64,000 nt of DNA. It comes from UBA1219 sp045601425. GTDB taxonomy: Bacteria; Bacteroidota; Bacteroidia; Bacteroidales; P3. The DNA lies in the NCBI GenBank assembly GCA_045601425.1, contig JAZRZP010000026.1:62001-126000 (forward strand), in the 5' to 3' direction. A program made the position numbers and the translations under genes. This document shows positions 1 through 8,562 of the stretch, piece by piece (position 1 is the first letter of the stretch; every line of letters starts with the position of its first letter). The notes beneath the pieces were generated by a model that saw only the letters and a list, made by a program, of their open reading frames with translations, made no database searches and was not told the origin of the DNA.

Positions 1-83
1 GGAGTAAACGGTGATATGCAGTTTTGATAAAAGCGTATCAGCAAAAGGAATGATTTTTGGAATATCTTACTTATTATTTTCAT
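1..83 (-). CDS. yidD: YidD membrane protein insertion efficiency factor (partial, 5' end only)
   Basis: Reading leftward from the ATG at 83, the frame gives 27 codons before the window ends. The segment LLLIRFYQNCISPFT matches the start of YidD, a small membrane-associated protein that assists YidC-dependent membrane insertion. The start overlaps the end of rnpA by 17 bases, which is the usual rnpA-yidD coupling. Only the N-terminus is present, so the cysteine-rich YidD core (RFTPTCS) cannot be checked. Confidence 0.8.
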   Translation of the reverse strand, partial: MKIISKIFQKSFLLLIRFYQNCISPFT

Positions 84-480
84 TGCCTTTGAGAGACTTG
101 TTGATATTTTCCGTCAACTGTTTCATGGCATGGCGGTGTTTTTCGTGCAATTTCCGGAATTCTGGCGGCTGTTTTTCGGTGTAAATCAGTGCCAGAGACG
201 CAGTGATACCTCTTGACGAAAGGAATGAGAACAGACAGCCTTTCTGAAGCCGGTAGCATTCGCGTATGAGGCGTTTGGCGCGGTTCCGGTCGACAGCGTG
301 GCGGAGTTTCTTTTTCGGGACTACGATAAGCAGCCTTGCGGGAATATCGCCACCGGCAGAGGGACTGGTTTTCCAATACACGACATACGGGTAAGAGAAA
401 AAACTTTTACCGTGTGTGAATAGCTCGTCGATGTTTTTTTTGCCACACAGATGCTCTTCTTTCCTGAAAGTGCAGTCCAT
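67..480 (-). CDS. rnpA: Ribonuclease P protein component
   Basis: RnpA binds the RNase P RNA and helps remove the 5' leader of pre-tRNA. The 137-residue product carries the family signature RNRAKRLIRECYR, preceded by a basic strand (VVPKKKLRHAV), and starts with the typical TFRKEEHLCGKK stretch (F-x-K-x-x-R/H-L). I chose the ATG at 480, ten bases after the hemD stop codon. A longer in-frame reading from 528 would overlap hemD and adds residues not typical of the family. The gene sits between hemD and yidD on the same strand, the order often seen in Bacteroidota, and is probably cotranscribed with both. Confidence 0.93.
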   Translation of the reverse strand: MDCTFRKEEHLCGKKNIDELFTHGKSFFSYPYVVYWKTSPSAGGDIPARLLIVVPKKKLRHAVDRNRAKRLIRECYRLQKGCLFSFLSSRGITASLALIYTEKQPPEFRKLHEKHRHAMKQLTENINKSLKGNENNK

Positions 481-490
481 TTGGAGAAGG

Positions 491-1510
491 TTATTTTTCG
501 GCTGATGTGGTGTCGCTTTTTGAAGCACGGACTTTTACAGGGGAAGGCGTGTTTTCGATGGCGGCAGCGGCTTTAAGCTCGGCTTCTTTGCGGGCCTTTT
601 CGGCTTGCCGTTCCTTGCGGCGGGCAGCGGCAGCGGCTTTTTTCTCTTCAAGAAGCTGTTTGTATTTGCTTTTGTTGGTAAATACAGATTTCGTTTTTTT
701 CGTGTTGTTTTTCTTCAAGCCGTTTTTCTTCAGTGAAGTAGGTTTGGAAACTATCACTGCGCCGAGTTCTTTACCCAAGATGAAGTTTTCGATTGCAGTG
801 GCCATGGATGGTGCATTTTTTGTCGGTGCAGCCACAGTTATCTTTATTTCGGCATTGTTGAGGGCGGCGTGCGTGGAAGTTCCGAACGCAGCGACGATGG
901 TTTTGCAGTTTTCCTTGAAATCGGGGTATGATTCAAGCAGCGAACGTACTCCTATGGGGGAGAACAGCACAATCATGTCAAATTTGTTCATGTCGAATTT
1001 CGAGAGGTCTTTCGGAACCGATTTGTACATGATGGCTTTGGTGTATTTGAATTTGCCCTTGTCGAGGAGTTTGGTGTATTCGGTTTGTTTTTCGGAAGAG
1101 CATGGAAACAGGAAGTGTTCTTCCTTGTGTTTTGAAATGAGGTCGATGAGGTCGGCAAAAGTCTGGCTTGCAGCGAACACTTTACGTTTCCGGTATTGTA
1201 TATAGTTTTGGAGATAGAGTGCAATTGCTTCTGTAGTGCAGAAATATTTCATTTCGTCGGACGGGGTTTCGCGGAGCTCTTTGCTCATGCGGAAGAAGTG
1301 GTCCACAGCCTGTTTGCTGTTGAAAATTACAGCTGAATGGTCGTTGATGTGGATTCTGCTTTTTCTGAACTCCGTGGCAGAGACACCGACAACTTCGAAA
1401 AATTTGTAAAAGGTGAGTTTCAGGTTGTAATTTTCGATGAGTTTGTAATACGGAGATTTTTCCAAATTTGCGGGTTCCGGCTGAGAAATGAGAATATTTT
1501 TTATTTTCAT
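491..1510 (-). CDS. hemD: Uroporphyrinogen-III synthase with a basic C-terminal extension
   Basis: HemD closes hydroxymethylbilane into uroporphyrinogen III in tetrapyrrole synthesis. Residues 1 to about 250 fit the HemD fold: a start (KIKNILISQPEP), a first-domain segment (AVIFNSKQAVDHFF), and the late motif DMIVLFSPIGVRSLL followed by VAAFGTSTHAAL. HemD is a divergent family, so this rests on the overall pattern and on the location just upstream of rnpA, a common Bacteroidota arrangement. The protein is 339 residues, longer than the usual 250 or so. The last ~90 residues are a Lys/Ala/Glu/Arg-rich tail that looks helical or disordered and has no obvious enzymatic role. The start is the ATG at 1510. 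Confidence 0.82.
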   Translation of the reverse strand: MKIKNILISQPEPANLEKSPYYKLIENYNLKLTFYKFFEVVGVSATEFRKSRIHINDHSAVIFNSKQAVDHFFRMSKELRETPSDEMKYFCTTEAIALYLQNYIQYRKRKVFAASQTFADLIDLISKHKEEHFLFPCSSEKQTEYTKLLDKGKFKYTKAIMYKSVPKDLSKFDMNKFDMIVLFSPIGVRSLLESYPDFKENCKTIVAAFGTSTHAALNNAEIKITVAAPTKNAPSMATAIENFILGKELGAVIVSKPTSLKKNGLKKNNTKKTKSVFTNKSKYKQLLEEKKAAAAARRKERQAEKARKEAELKAAAAIENTPSPVKVRASKSDTTSAEK

Positions 1511-1595
1511 CTGACGTGGATTGTTTTTTGTAAATTGCGTATTTTTAACAGTTTAGCCCTTGAAAAGGGTTGAGACAAACTATATTTTGAGTTTG

Positions 1596-1603
1596 CAAAG
1601 ATA
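1596..1603 (-). promoter_or_regulatory. -7 promoter box for hemD-rnpA-yidD
   Basis: On the minus strand the sequence reads TATCTTTG, a match to the Bacteroidota -7 consensus TAnnTTTG, about 85 bases before the hemD ATG. A clear TTTG -33 box at the right distance is not visible, so the call rests on the -7 box and its position. Confidence 0.6.
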
Positions 1604-1844
1604 CGATTTTTTTTCGATTTTTTGAGAATTATTTTTTTTGAGGTCGGTTAGGACGAAATGCAGGACATGGCATTGATGCAAAATGCCGCTTCCGGACTTC
1701 CCGAAAACTGCATTCCAGAGTCTGACATTTTCTGTCCGAAAATTTTCTGTTTTTCCGCATTTTTTCATGATTTTATGCCAAAGTTGCGGAAAGTTTTTGA
1801 AAAATGCAAGTGGGGAAGGAAGAAAAGATTTTTCGTTCACAGGT
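1604..1844. other. Intergenic stretch between hemD promoter and upstream terminator
   Basis: Together with its flanks this forms a 390-base gap between hemD and the transporter gene. Apart from the hemD -7 box at one end and the terminator at the other, I see only AT-rich sequence with short open frames that have no recognisable product. Confidence 0.5.
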
Positions 1845-1880
1845 AAAAAAAACAGAGGCTGCTATTCTGTGCAGCCTCTG
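1845..1880 (-). terminator. Intrinsic terminator ending the seven-gene operon
   Basis: A perfect 10-bp stem (CAGAGGCTGC with GCAGCCTCTG, 8-base loop) is followed on the minus strand by eight T. It lies 20 bases after the stop of the MFS transporter and ends the operon that starts at 10.8 kb. Confidence 0.9.
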
Positions 1881-1900
1881 TCTTGAAAACTTTCTGGCAG

Positions 1901-3193
1901 TCATTTTCTTTTTGTTCCGAAAAGAGCGAAGCTCAATATTACCAGATAGCACGGGATTGTAATCCAATAGGCATCTTGGAAATTGAAGGTTTCTGCTAGT
2001 TTGCCGTATATCAGTGGCAGCACAGCACCGCCTGCTATGGACATGATGATGATTGCGGAGCCTGTCTTGGTATGGCTGCCTATGCCTTCTATGGCCAGTG
2101 GCCAGATGGCAGGCCAAACGAGAGAATTGGCCAAACCGAGCAGGGAGATGAACAGTACGGTGTATGGTATTGTCATCTCAATGCCGCGGAACGTGGTGAT
2201 GTCGATGAAAGGGAAGCTCAAATACAACCCAGACGGAATGAAGATAGCCACGAGTGCGAGTATTATTCCCAAGCTTGCACAGCCTATAAGAGCCTGCTGC
2301 TGGTTGATGAAGCGGGGAATCAGTACGACGCCTATGAAATATCCTATCACCATGGCGATGAGTGTGAGGCTTGCGAAGTATTTTGTGGATTCCTGTGCGA
2401 TGCCGAGCGACATGCCGTATTTCATTATGGTATCTCCAGCAATGACTTCGACACCAACATAGAAGAACATGGCGATGACGCCGAACCAGAGGTTCTTGTG
2501 TTTCCAGATACTGGTTTCCTTTTGATCGGAGTCTTCCGGTTCTTCACTTACTTCGGGCAGATGAATGAAGCAAACAAGGAGTCCGAGTATGGTGAGTATG
2601 GCGGTCATCACGGTGTAAGGTTTCACCAGCCGCAGCGAGAGAGTGTCTAGCAGGACTTTCTTTTCGGTACCTGAAGCGTTGTTTATCTGTTCAGTCAGTT
2701 CCGAAAAGCCGGAAAGCAGTATGGTAGCAAGAATGATAGGGGCAAGTATTCCGGCAACCTTGTTGCAGATGCCCATGATGCTCATTCTTTTTGCAGCACT
2801 TTCCATCGGTCCGAGAATGGTTACGTATGGGTTTACGGCAGTTTGCATGAGTGCCAGTCCGGATCCCATTATGAACAAAGCTACCAGAAACAGGATGTAT
2901 GATCTGGTGTACGATGCAGGGATAAAGAGCACTGCTCCAATGGCCATTACGAACAATCCGATGGCGATTCCGTTTTTGAAACCGGTCTTTTTGAGGATGT
3001 ATGATGAAGGCAGAGCCCATACGAAATAGGATATGTAGAAGGCAAAGGTTACCAGATAGGCGGCCACTTCGTTCAGTTGGCAGGCGGTTTGCAAAAACGG
3101 GATAAGTGTTCCGTTGAGCCATGTTACGAATCCGAAAACGAAATAGAGTATGCCTATTATTATGAGTCCGAAAACGGTGTTTTTTCTGTTCAT
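1901..3193 (-). CDS. Sugar MFS transporter (FucP/GluP type)
   Basis: This is a 430-residue, 12-helix inner-membrane transporter of the major facilitator superfamily. It resembles the fucose/glucose/galactose:H+ symporter family common in Bacteroidota: an N-terminal helix with a GFVTWLNGTLIP loop, then SYILKKTGFKNGI, and later ALMQTAVNPYVTILG, which matches the family pattern around an invariant NPY. The substrate (fucose, glucose, galactose or N-acetylglucosamine) cannot be told from sequence. It is the last gene of the operon, 16 bases after panB. No functional link to pantothenate synthesis is evident. The start at 3193 directly follows panB. Confidence 0.85.
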   Translation of the reverse strand: MNRKNTVFGLIIIGILYFVFGFVTWLNGTLIPFLQTACQLNEVAAYLVTFAFYISYFVWALPSSYILKKTGFKNGIAIGLFVMAIGAVLFIPASYTRSYILFLVALFIMGSGLALMQTAVNPYVTILGPMESAAKRMSIMGICNKVAGILAPIILATILLSGFSELTEQINNASGTEKKVLLDTLSLRLVKPYTVMTAILTILGLLVCFIHLPEVSEEPEDSDQKETSIWKHKNLWFGVIAMFFYVGVEVIAGDTIMKYGMSLGIAQESTKYFASLTLIAMVIGYFIGVVLIPRFINQQQALIGCASLGIILALVAIFIPSGLYLSFPFIDITTFRGIEMTIPYTVLFISLLGLANSLVWPAIWPLAIEGIGSHTKTGSAIIIMSIAGGAVLPLIYGKLAETFNFQDAYWITIPCYLVILSFALFGTKRK

Positions 3194-3209
3194 GATATTT
3201 TTTTTTAAG

Positions 3210-4028
3210 TTAATATTGTTCTTTTTCGTTGGGGAAATCGCAGTTTTTAACGTCGTTGATGTATTCGCTTACTGCATTGGTGATTTCTTCGCCTATGGAG
3301 TGGTAGCGTCGCAGGTATCGAGGCGAGAACTGTTGGGTAATGCCGAGCATGTCCTGCAGTACGAGTACCTGTCCGTCGGTTTTGTTGCCTGCACCGATGC
3401 CTATAGTGGGTATCTTGAGTTCAGAAGTTACTCTTTGGGCAAGTTTTGCCGGGATTTTTTCCAGCACGAGCGAGAAGCAACCGGCTTCTTCGAGCAGGTG
3501 TGCGTCCTTTACGAGCTGTTCGGCTTCATCGTCTTCGGTGGCACGAACCGAGTAGGTTCCGAATTTGTTGATGGATTGAGGGGTCAGTCCGAGGTGTCCC
3601 ATGACAGGAATGCCTGCAGAGAGGATACGGTTTACCGATTCGAGGACCTGTTCTCCACCTTCAAGTTTTACGGCATCGGCACCGGTTTCCTTCATTATTC
3701 TGATGGCCGACTGGAGAGCCTGCTTAGAGTTGCCCTGATAGGTGCCGAAGGGGAGGTCGATTACAACAAGGGCACGGTTTATGGCTCGTACTACCGATGT
3801 GCCGTAGTAAATCATTTCATCGAGGGTGATAGGAAGGGTCGTCTTGTATCCGGCCATGACGTTGGCTGCGGAATCGCCTACCAGTATTATGTCGATTTTG
3901 GTGTTGTCCAGCAGTTTGGCCATGGAATAATCGTAGGCTGTGAGCATTGCTATTTTTTCGCCGCACTGTTTCATTTTCTGCAGGACATGTGTGGTGACTT
4001 TTGTTATGTCTGATTGTAAATAGGCCAT
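3210..4028 (-). CDS. panB: 3-methyl-2-oxobutanoate hydroxymethyltransferase
   Basis: PanB makes ketopantoate from 2-oxoisovalerate and 5,10-methylene-THF, the first committed step to pantothenate and CoA. At 272 residues it has the family length and landmarks: KVTTHVLQKMKQCGEKIAML near the start, the metal/substrate site LVGDSAANVMAG, KLEGGEQV, GHLGLTPQS, the catalytic-glutamate segment LVLEKIP, and GIGAGNKTDGQVLV. The C-terminus, ending FPNEKEQY, is like that of other Bacteroidales PanB proteins. I prefer the ATG at 4028 over an in-frame ATG at 4070 because family members begin a few residues before KVTTH. The gene is embedded in the foldase operon. Confidence 0.95.
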   Translation of the reverse strand: MAYLQSDITKVTTHVLQKMKQCGEKIAMLTAYDYSMAKLLDNTKIDIILVGDSAANVMAGYKTTLPITLDEMIYYGTSVVRAINRALVVIDLPFGTYQGNSKQALQSAIRIMKETGADAVKLEGGEQVLESVNRILSAGIPVMGHLGLTPQSINKFGTYSVRATEDDEAEQLVKDAHLLEEAGCFSLVLEKIPAKLAQRVTSELKIPTIGIGAGNKTDGQVLVLQDMLGITQQFSPRYLRRYHSIGEEITNAVSEYINDVKNCDFPNEKEQY

Positions 4029-4080
4029 TTTGTAAAAAAATCTGAGTCTTTTCGGGGTATTGTTGTTCAAACTCTTTCAA

Positions 4081-5370
4081 CTATTCGATTTCTTCGTCGT
4101 CGGAGTATTTCTTGTTCTGTTTCTTTTTTGAAGTTGATTTTTCTTCTTCGATGGGCTGTTCCTCGGTTTCGATTCTGAAGAGATTTTGCAGGGCAGCCCG
4201 CATTTCGTATTCACCGTGTTTGTTGATGCGGTATGCCTTGTAGTATTCACCGTTGATGGCGAAGGAACCCTCTTCTACATTGGTTTTTACGGGGAAGAAG
4301 TAGTCGTCAACCTCTTCAGGTTTTATGCGTTTGCCGAGAAAAATGGTGTCGATTTGCGTCGCATTGATGGCGGCCTGTACGACTGTGGTGACTTTGGAAG
4401 CCATCTTCTTTGTCGTGAGACCTTTGTATTCAGCACCTTTTTCGGAATACTTCTTTCCGTATATCCGTATTTTGTTCTGCCACTGCTGTGGCGTTATCGG
4501 GAAGCGGACCATGATGGAGTCCGGAAGTTCACCGACGCATTCGCCCGTGTCGCGTTTATAGTTGCTGCGGAGCACGATGTAGCCCACCTGCAGCAGGATT
4601 TGTTTTTTGTGGGGAATGAGAAAATATCGTTCGAGAGTTTCTTTGTAATCCATGTGCTCTTCGATAGAGAATTCAAGGTTGTCGGGGCATTTGTCTTTGG
4701 TGTTTTTTATCCTGTAGAGCATACCTTTCGGAATGAATACGGAGGAATAATAGCCTCTTACGAGAGAGTCGCCGGAGGGTACGGCACATTCACTGAAACC
4801 GCCGATGCATTCTTCTGGATTGTGTACGAAAGTGAGCAACACTTTGCCGTCGAGGGGTTTGCCGTCAAGATTTTTGCGGCTTGCCGGCAGTTCTGACATG
4901 TTGTAATATTTCCTGTCGACGGGGACTTCGTATTTCAAGATTTCTTCATCATCGCCGGAGCACGAGTTGTGGATTTTGTTTTTGGCAATGCGAGTGAGGA
5001 AAGTGTTCTTTTCACGTGATGTGAAGTATTGGTAAACGGCATCCACTCTGCGGAAATCGAGAGAGTCGTCACCGTTGCCGTAACTTTCAATAATCATTGC
5101 ATAAAGGCGTGGGTTCTCCTTGTCGAAAGCCAGCCGGTAGGCCGAATCGAGGAGGTCGAGAACTTCCAGACTGTACACGTCGGATCCGCTTTCGAAATCC
5201 ACAACTACGTGGAATTTTTCGGGATACGGGCAAACCGGTTTGGGTGGCTGTTTTCTTGCACCGGCAGTTTTTTTCGGTTTTGGAGGCTGCGGCGTGTAGA
5301 TGTAGCTTTGTGCGAAATCCTGCGATATTACGGCAAGACAGAGAGCAGCAAGTATAATGATTTTTTTCAT
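4081..5370 (-). CDS. Exported protein of unknown function with an OmpA-like N-terminal segment
   Basis: The 429-residue product begins with a signal peptide ending near DFAQ, then a Pro/Lys-rich linker (residues ~25-45). Residues ~50-115 read VVVDFESGSDV...YAMIIESYGNGDDSLDFRRVDAVYQYF, which resembles the strand-helix-strand core and the arginine pair of OmpA-like peptidoglycan-binding domains, though degenerate. The middle and C-terminal parts match nothing I know. The tail is Lys/Glu-rich and ends in acidic residues. The protein is probably periplasmic. It sits 6 bases after the MoxR gene and before panB in one operon, so a link with envelope assembly is an inference from context. Confidence 0.6.
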   Translation of the reverse strand: MKKIIILAALCLAVISQDFAQSYIYTPQPPKPKKTAGARKQPPKPVCPYPEKFHVVVDFESGSDVYSLEVLDLLDSAYRLAFDKENPRLYAMIIESYGNGDDSLDFRRVDAVYQYFTSREKNTFLTRIAKNKIHNSCSGDDEEILKYEVPVDRKYYNMSELPASRKNLDGKPLDGKVLLTFVHNPEECIGGFSECAVPSGDSLVRGYYSSVFIPKGMLYRIKNTKDKCPDNLEFSIEEHMDYKETLERYFLIPHKKQILLQVGYIVLRSNYKRDTGECVGELPDSIMVRFPITPQQWQNKIRIYGKKYSEKGAEYKGLTTKKMASKVTTVVQAAINATQIDTIFLGKRIKPEEVDDYFFPVKTNVEEGSFAINGEYYKAYRINKHGEYEMRAALQNLFRIETEEQPIEEEKSTSKKKQNKKYSDDEEIE

Positions 5371-5376
5371 GAGAAA

Positions 5377-6342
5377 TTATTTTTCGTTGTTTAATAATTC
5401 TTTGATTATTGCATCGTTGGTGATGTTTTCAGCTTCAGCGAAGTAGTTTTTCACAATTCTGTGCCGGAGGACTTCCGTGGCGATGGACTGTACGTCTTCG
5501 ATGTCGGGGGAGTATTTTCCTGCAAAGGCTGCATGTGTTTTCGCTCCCATTATCAGGTATTGGGAAGCGCGCGGACCTGCTCCCCACGAGAGGTATTTCT
5601 GGGCGAACGGGCTTGCGTTTTCAGTGCCGACACGTGTCTTTGATACCAGATTCACGGCGTAGCGGTATACGTTGTCGGGTACTGGTATGTTCTTTATTAC
5701 ACGCTGGAATTCGATGATTTCGTCGGAGGAGAGTACGGCTTCCGTCTGTAGAGACTGTTCCGAGGTGGTAGATTTGACAATTTCGAGTTCTTCGTCAAGC
5801 GAAGGATAGTCCAGTTTTATGTTGAACATGAAGCGGTCGAGCTGAGCTTCCGGAAGGGGGTATGTGCCTTCCTGTTCGATGGGGTTCTGTGTTGCGAGTA
5901 CGAAAAAGGGAGGTTTCAGCATGTAAGTCTTGCCGGCGACGGTAACCGATTTTTCCTGCATGGCTTCAAGTAGTGCGGCCTGAGTTTTCGGCGGGGTGCG
6001 GTTTATTTCGTCAGCGAGTATTATGTTTGCGAAAACGGGGCCTTTCACGAAACGGAACTGGCGGTTTTCGTCGAGTATTTCGGAACCGATGATGTCGGAC
6101 GGCATGAGGTCTGGCGTGAACTGTATTCGGCTGTATTCCAATCCCAAGGCTTTTGCCAAGGTGTTTATCATCAGTGTTTTTGCCAAGCCGGGTACTCCTA
6201 CAAGCAGACAATGTCCGCCTGTGAATATCGAAATCAGCAGTTTGTCGAGAACATGGTCCTGACCGATGATGATTTTCTGAATTTCGTCTTTCAGCTGTCG
6301 GTATTTGCCGGATAATATGTCGAGTGTTTCTGTGTCGGACAT
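5377..6342 (-). CDS. MoxR-family AAA+ ATPase
   Basis: A 321-residue cytoplasmic AAA+ ATPase of the MoxR class, thought to act as a chaperone for maturation of protein complexes. Visible motifs: Walker A GVPGLAKT (49-56), Walker B IILADE (107-112), the sensor-1/arginine-finger stretch ATQNPIEQEGTYPLPEAQ (150-167) followed by LDRF, and a C-terminal lid domain. MoxR genes usually sit with DUF58 and von Willebrand-domain (Bat) genes. None is present here. The neighbours are secreted foldases and an exported protein, each within 1-6 bases, which suggests a role in envelope protein maturation in this organism. Confidence 0.92.
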   Translation of the reverse strand: MSDTETLDILSGKYRQLKDEIQKIIIGQDHVLDKLLISIFTGGHCLLVGVPGLAKTLMINTLAKALGLEYSRIQFTPDLMPSDIIGSEILDENRQFRFVKGPVFANIILADEINRTPPKTQAALLEAMQEKSVTVAGKTYMLKPPFFVLATQNPIEQEGTYPLPEAQLDRFMFNIKLDYPSLDEELEIVKSTTSEQSLQTEAVLSSDEIIEFQRVIKNIPVPDNVYRYAVNLVSKTRVGTENASPFAQKYLSWGAGPRASQYLIMGAKTHAAFAGKYSPDIEDVQSIATEVLRHRIVKNYFAEAENITNDAIIKELLNNEK

Positions 6343-6343
6343 T

Positions 6344-7690
6344 TTATTTGTTTTTCAACCAATTGAGCTTGAATTCGCAGTTTTTGTAGTCGTCGTTTAA
6401 TTTTATGTAGGTGTTCTTGATCATTTTGTTGGCCCAGTCGAGTATTTTGTCGTTTTTGGCTTTTTGGAGGGCAATGTTGTAGATTTTGTCGTAGTCGTCG
6501 GTGAGGTTGGCTTTGTGGGCTTCGACTTTCTTGTTGAGTTTCATTACCCTGAAGATGTTTTGGTTGGATTCGTTCTTGACCATTTTTATCGGGGATATGT
6601 CACCGACTTTCATGGATTCCACGTTGAGTTCGGGATAGGATTGGGCAAGGATTTCTTTTGTGAATCGGTTGCCGAGGTAACTGTTTGATACAACTCCGCC
6701 GAGAGATTTGGTGGCACTTGAAGAGTAACGTCTGGCAGCGTCTTCGAAAGATATTTCTCCGCCGTTGATGAGGAATACTATGCTGTCCATTTTCTTTTGA
6801 GAAGCGATGAGGTCTTCGGTGGAGACTTTGGGACAGAGCAGTATGTGCCGGGCGTTGATGGTGTTGCCGCGGCGTTCGATGAGTTGGATGATGTGGAATC
6901 CGAATTTGGTTTCGATGACGGGAGACACTTCTCCGGGTTTCAGCACGAAGGCTGCGGCTTCGAATTCGCTTACCATGTCGCCGCGTCCGAAAAATCCGAG
7001 TTCTCCGCCTTTTACTGCCGAGCCAGGGTCTTCGGAGTACATGGTGGCAAGCATTGCGAAATTCTCGCCTTTCAGGATTCTTTCGCGCAGGGTGTTGAGC
7101 TGAAGTTTCAGTCGTTCTTTTTCGGCATCGTTGATGGTGGGTTCGAGTACTATTTCAGAGAGTTCGTATTCTTCGTCCATCATGGGGATGCTGTCGGCAG
7201 GTATTGACTTGTAGAATTCCTGAACTTCGTAAGGCGTTATTTTTACGTTGGAAGTGATGCCGTCTTCGACCATTTGGGTTTTGCTGTTTTCCGTAATCAG
7301 CTTTGTGTAGTATTCTTTCACTTCATCGTAGGTTTTGCCGGTCTGTTTCAGCAGGTTTTCCTTTGAACCATAGTTGTGAACTAGTGCTTTGAGTCTCCAT
7401 TCGAGTTCTTGAGAAATCATCTGTTCGGTTACTTCCACGCTGTCGACTTCGCCTTTGTGGAGGAGGAGTTTCGAGAGGAGCAGGCTTTCGAGGATCTGGC
7501 AGCGGTTTTCGAACGGGTTTTCGTAGCCGCGCTGTATGCGAATTTGAGCATAGTTGCTTTCAATGTCTGACAGTTTCACTATGTTTTTGCCCACGACGGC
7601 CACCACTTCATCGGCTATTGTGCCTTTGTTCTGTGCGGAAATGTTCATCGAAACGATGACCAGTAATATTGCTATCGCTGTTTTTTTCAT
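6344..7690 (-). CDS. SurA-like parvulin peptidyl-prolyl isomerase with two rotamase domains
   Basis: This periplasmic folding catalyst for outer-membrane proteins has 448 residues. It has a signal peptide (to about MNISAQ), a SurA N-terminal chaperone segment (EVVAVVGKNIVKLSDIES), a first parvulin domain around residues 170-275 (SEDPGSAVKGGELGFFGRGD, FGFHIIQLIERRG) and a second starting at INARHILL that is more diverged (SSATKSLGGVVSNSYLG). Its start overlaps the stop of the upstream lipoprotein gene by four bases (ATGA), indicating translational coupling. It ends one base before the MoxR gene. Confidence 0.9.
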   Translation of the reverse strand: MKKTAIAILLVIVSMNISAQNKGTIADEVVAVVGKNIVKLSDIESNYAQIRIQRGYENPFENRCQILESLLLSKLLLHKGEVDSVEVTEQMISQELEWRLKALVHNYGSKENLLKQTGKTYDEVKEYYTKLITENSKTQMVEDGITSNVKITPYEVQEFYKSIPADSIPMMDEEYELSEIVLEPTINDAEKERLKLQLNTLRERILKGENFAMLATMYSEDPGSAVKGGELGFFGRGDMVSEFEAAAFVLKPGEVSPVIETKFGFHIIQLIERRGNTINARHILLCPKVSTEDLIASQKKMDSIVFLINGGEISFEDAARRYSSSATKSLGGVVSNSYLGNRFTKEILAQSYPELNVESMKVGDISPIKMVKNESNQNIFRVMKLNKKVEAHKANLTDDYDKIYNIALQKAKNDKILDWANKMIKNTYIKLNDDYKNCEFKLNWLKNK

Positions 7691-8556
7691 TGTTTTTCGT
7701 TTTTGGTTCTGTAATAAAATTCGACATCGTTGTTTATACGGGCTTCCTTAAGTAAGTCGGAACGCATCTTTTCAATTATGCCGACTTTGCGGTTGTTCAG
7801 TATTATGGTTTTAATGTTCTGATATTCGAAGTTTAATGGGGAATATTCATTGACAACTTTCGAATCAAGGATTTTTGCAAAATAGGTGTATTCTTTGTCT
7901 TTGAGGCAAATGTCTTTTGCAGATTGGAGGTAAAGTTCTTCGTTGTAGGTTTTTACGGGAATAACATTCTGAAAATCCATGAAGGTTATCCATGAGTCGG
8001 GGTCGAGGTGATACTGTTCGGCATAGGCAGGTGCGAAATTGTTGAGTTCCATTATTTTTTTGTCGGTGATGTTTCCGGAGAAAATCTGTCTGAATTTACT
8101 TGCAGAAGTTGATCCGGACGGGATTTTTACGTATATTGCACGCACTATGTTGTTTTTCAGGGTAAAGCTTTCCTTGTGTTCGTCGTAGTATTTCTGGATT
8201 TCGTCGTAAGTGATGTTCGTATCGAGATTCTGTTCTACGATGGAGCATTCATACCGGTAGGACAGCAGTGAGTTCTTGTAGTTTTCGAGTTCTTTTTTGA
8301 AGTCGTCGTTGATGTTTTTTTCGGCTTTTTCGAGTATTACCATTTCCTGAACCCATTGCTGAACGTAGTTCTCAACCAGTGAGAGGCTATCTTCTTCGGA
8401 GAGTCCCGGCGGTACGATGCCTTGCAGGTCAGACTCGTAGAGGTTTCTGTCGAAAGCACGGGCCATTACCCTGTCGTTGCCGTTGGAACTGCATCCGGCC
8501 GACAACAGGCACGCTGCAAGTGCGATGGTGCTGTATTTTGCAAAAGGATTATACAT
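7687..8556 (-). CDS. SurA-N/foldase-like lipoprotein without a clear rotamase domain
   Basis: The 289-residue product has a lipoprotein signal with lipobox LSAGC, so it should be membrane-anchored. The following ~100 residues resemble the N-terminal chaperone region of parvulin foldases (VENYVQQWVQEMVILEKAEK, then YDEIQKYYDEHKESFTLKNN). The expected parvulin signatures (GGDLG..., FGYHII) are missing. The middle instead holds a segment with IYVKIPSGSTSASKFRQ. It therefore looks like a chaperone relative that has lost isomerase motifs. It lies between the two parvulin genes, 6 bases from one and overlapping the other, and presumably works with them on envelope proteins. Confidence 0.75.
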   Translation of the reverse strand: MYNPFAKYSTIALAACLLSAGCSSNGNDRVMARAFDRNLYESDLQGIVPPGLSEEDSLSLVENYVQQWVQEMVILEKAEKNINDDFKKELENYKNSLLSYRYECSIVEQNLDTNITYDEIQKYYDEHKESFTLKNNIVRAIYVKIPSGSTSASKFRQIFSGNITDKKIMELNNFAPAYAEQYHLDPDSWITFMDFQNVIPVKTYNEELYLQSAKDICLKDKEYTYFAKILDSKVVNEYSPLNFEYQNIKTIILNNRKVGIIEKMRSDLLKEARINNDVEFYYRTKNEKQ

Positions 8557-8562
8557 TGCTTT

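Noticed and set aside
1577..1846. Short open frames on both strands between hemD and the transporter gene.
   Set aside because: Under 90 codons, mutually overlapping, no family resemblance, and the region carries the hemD promoter.
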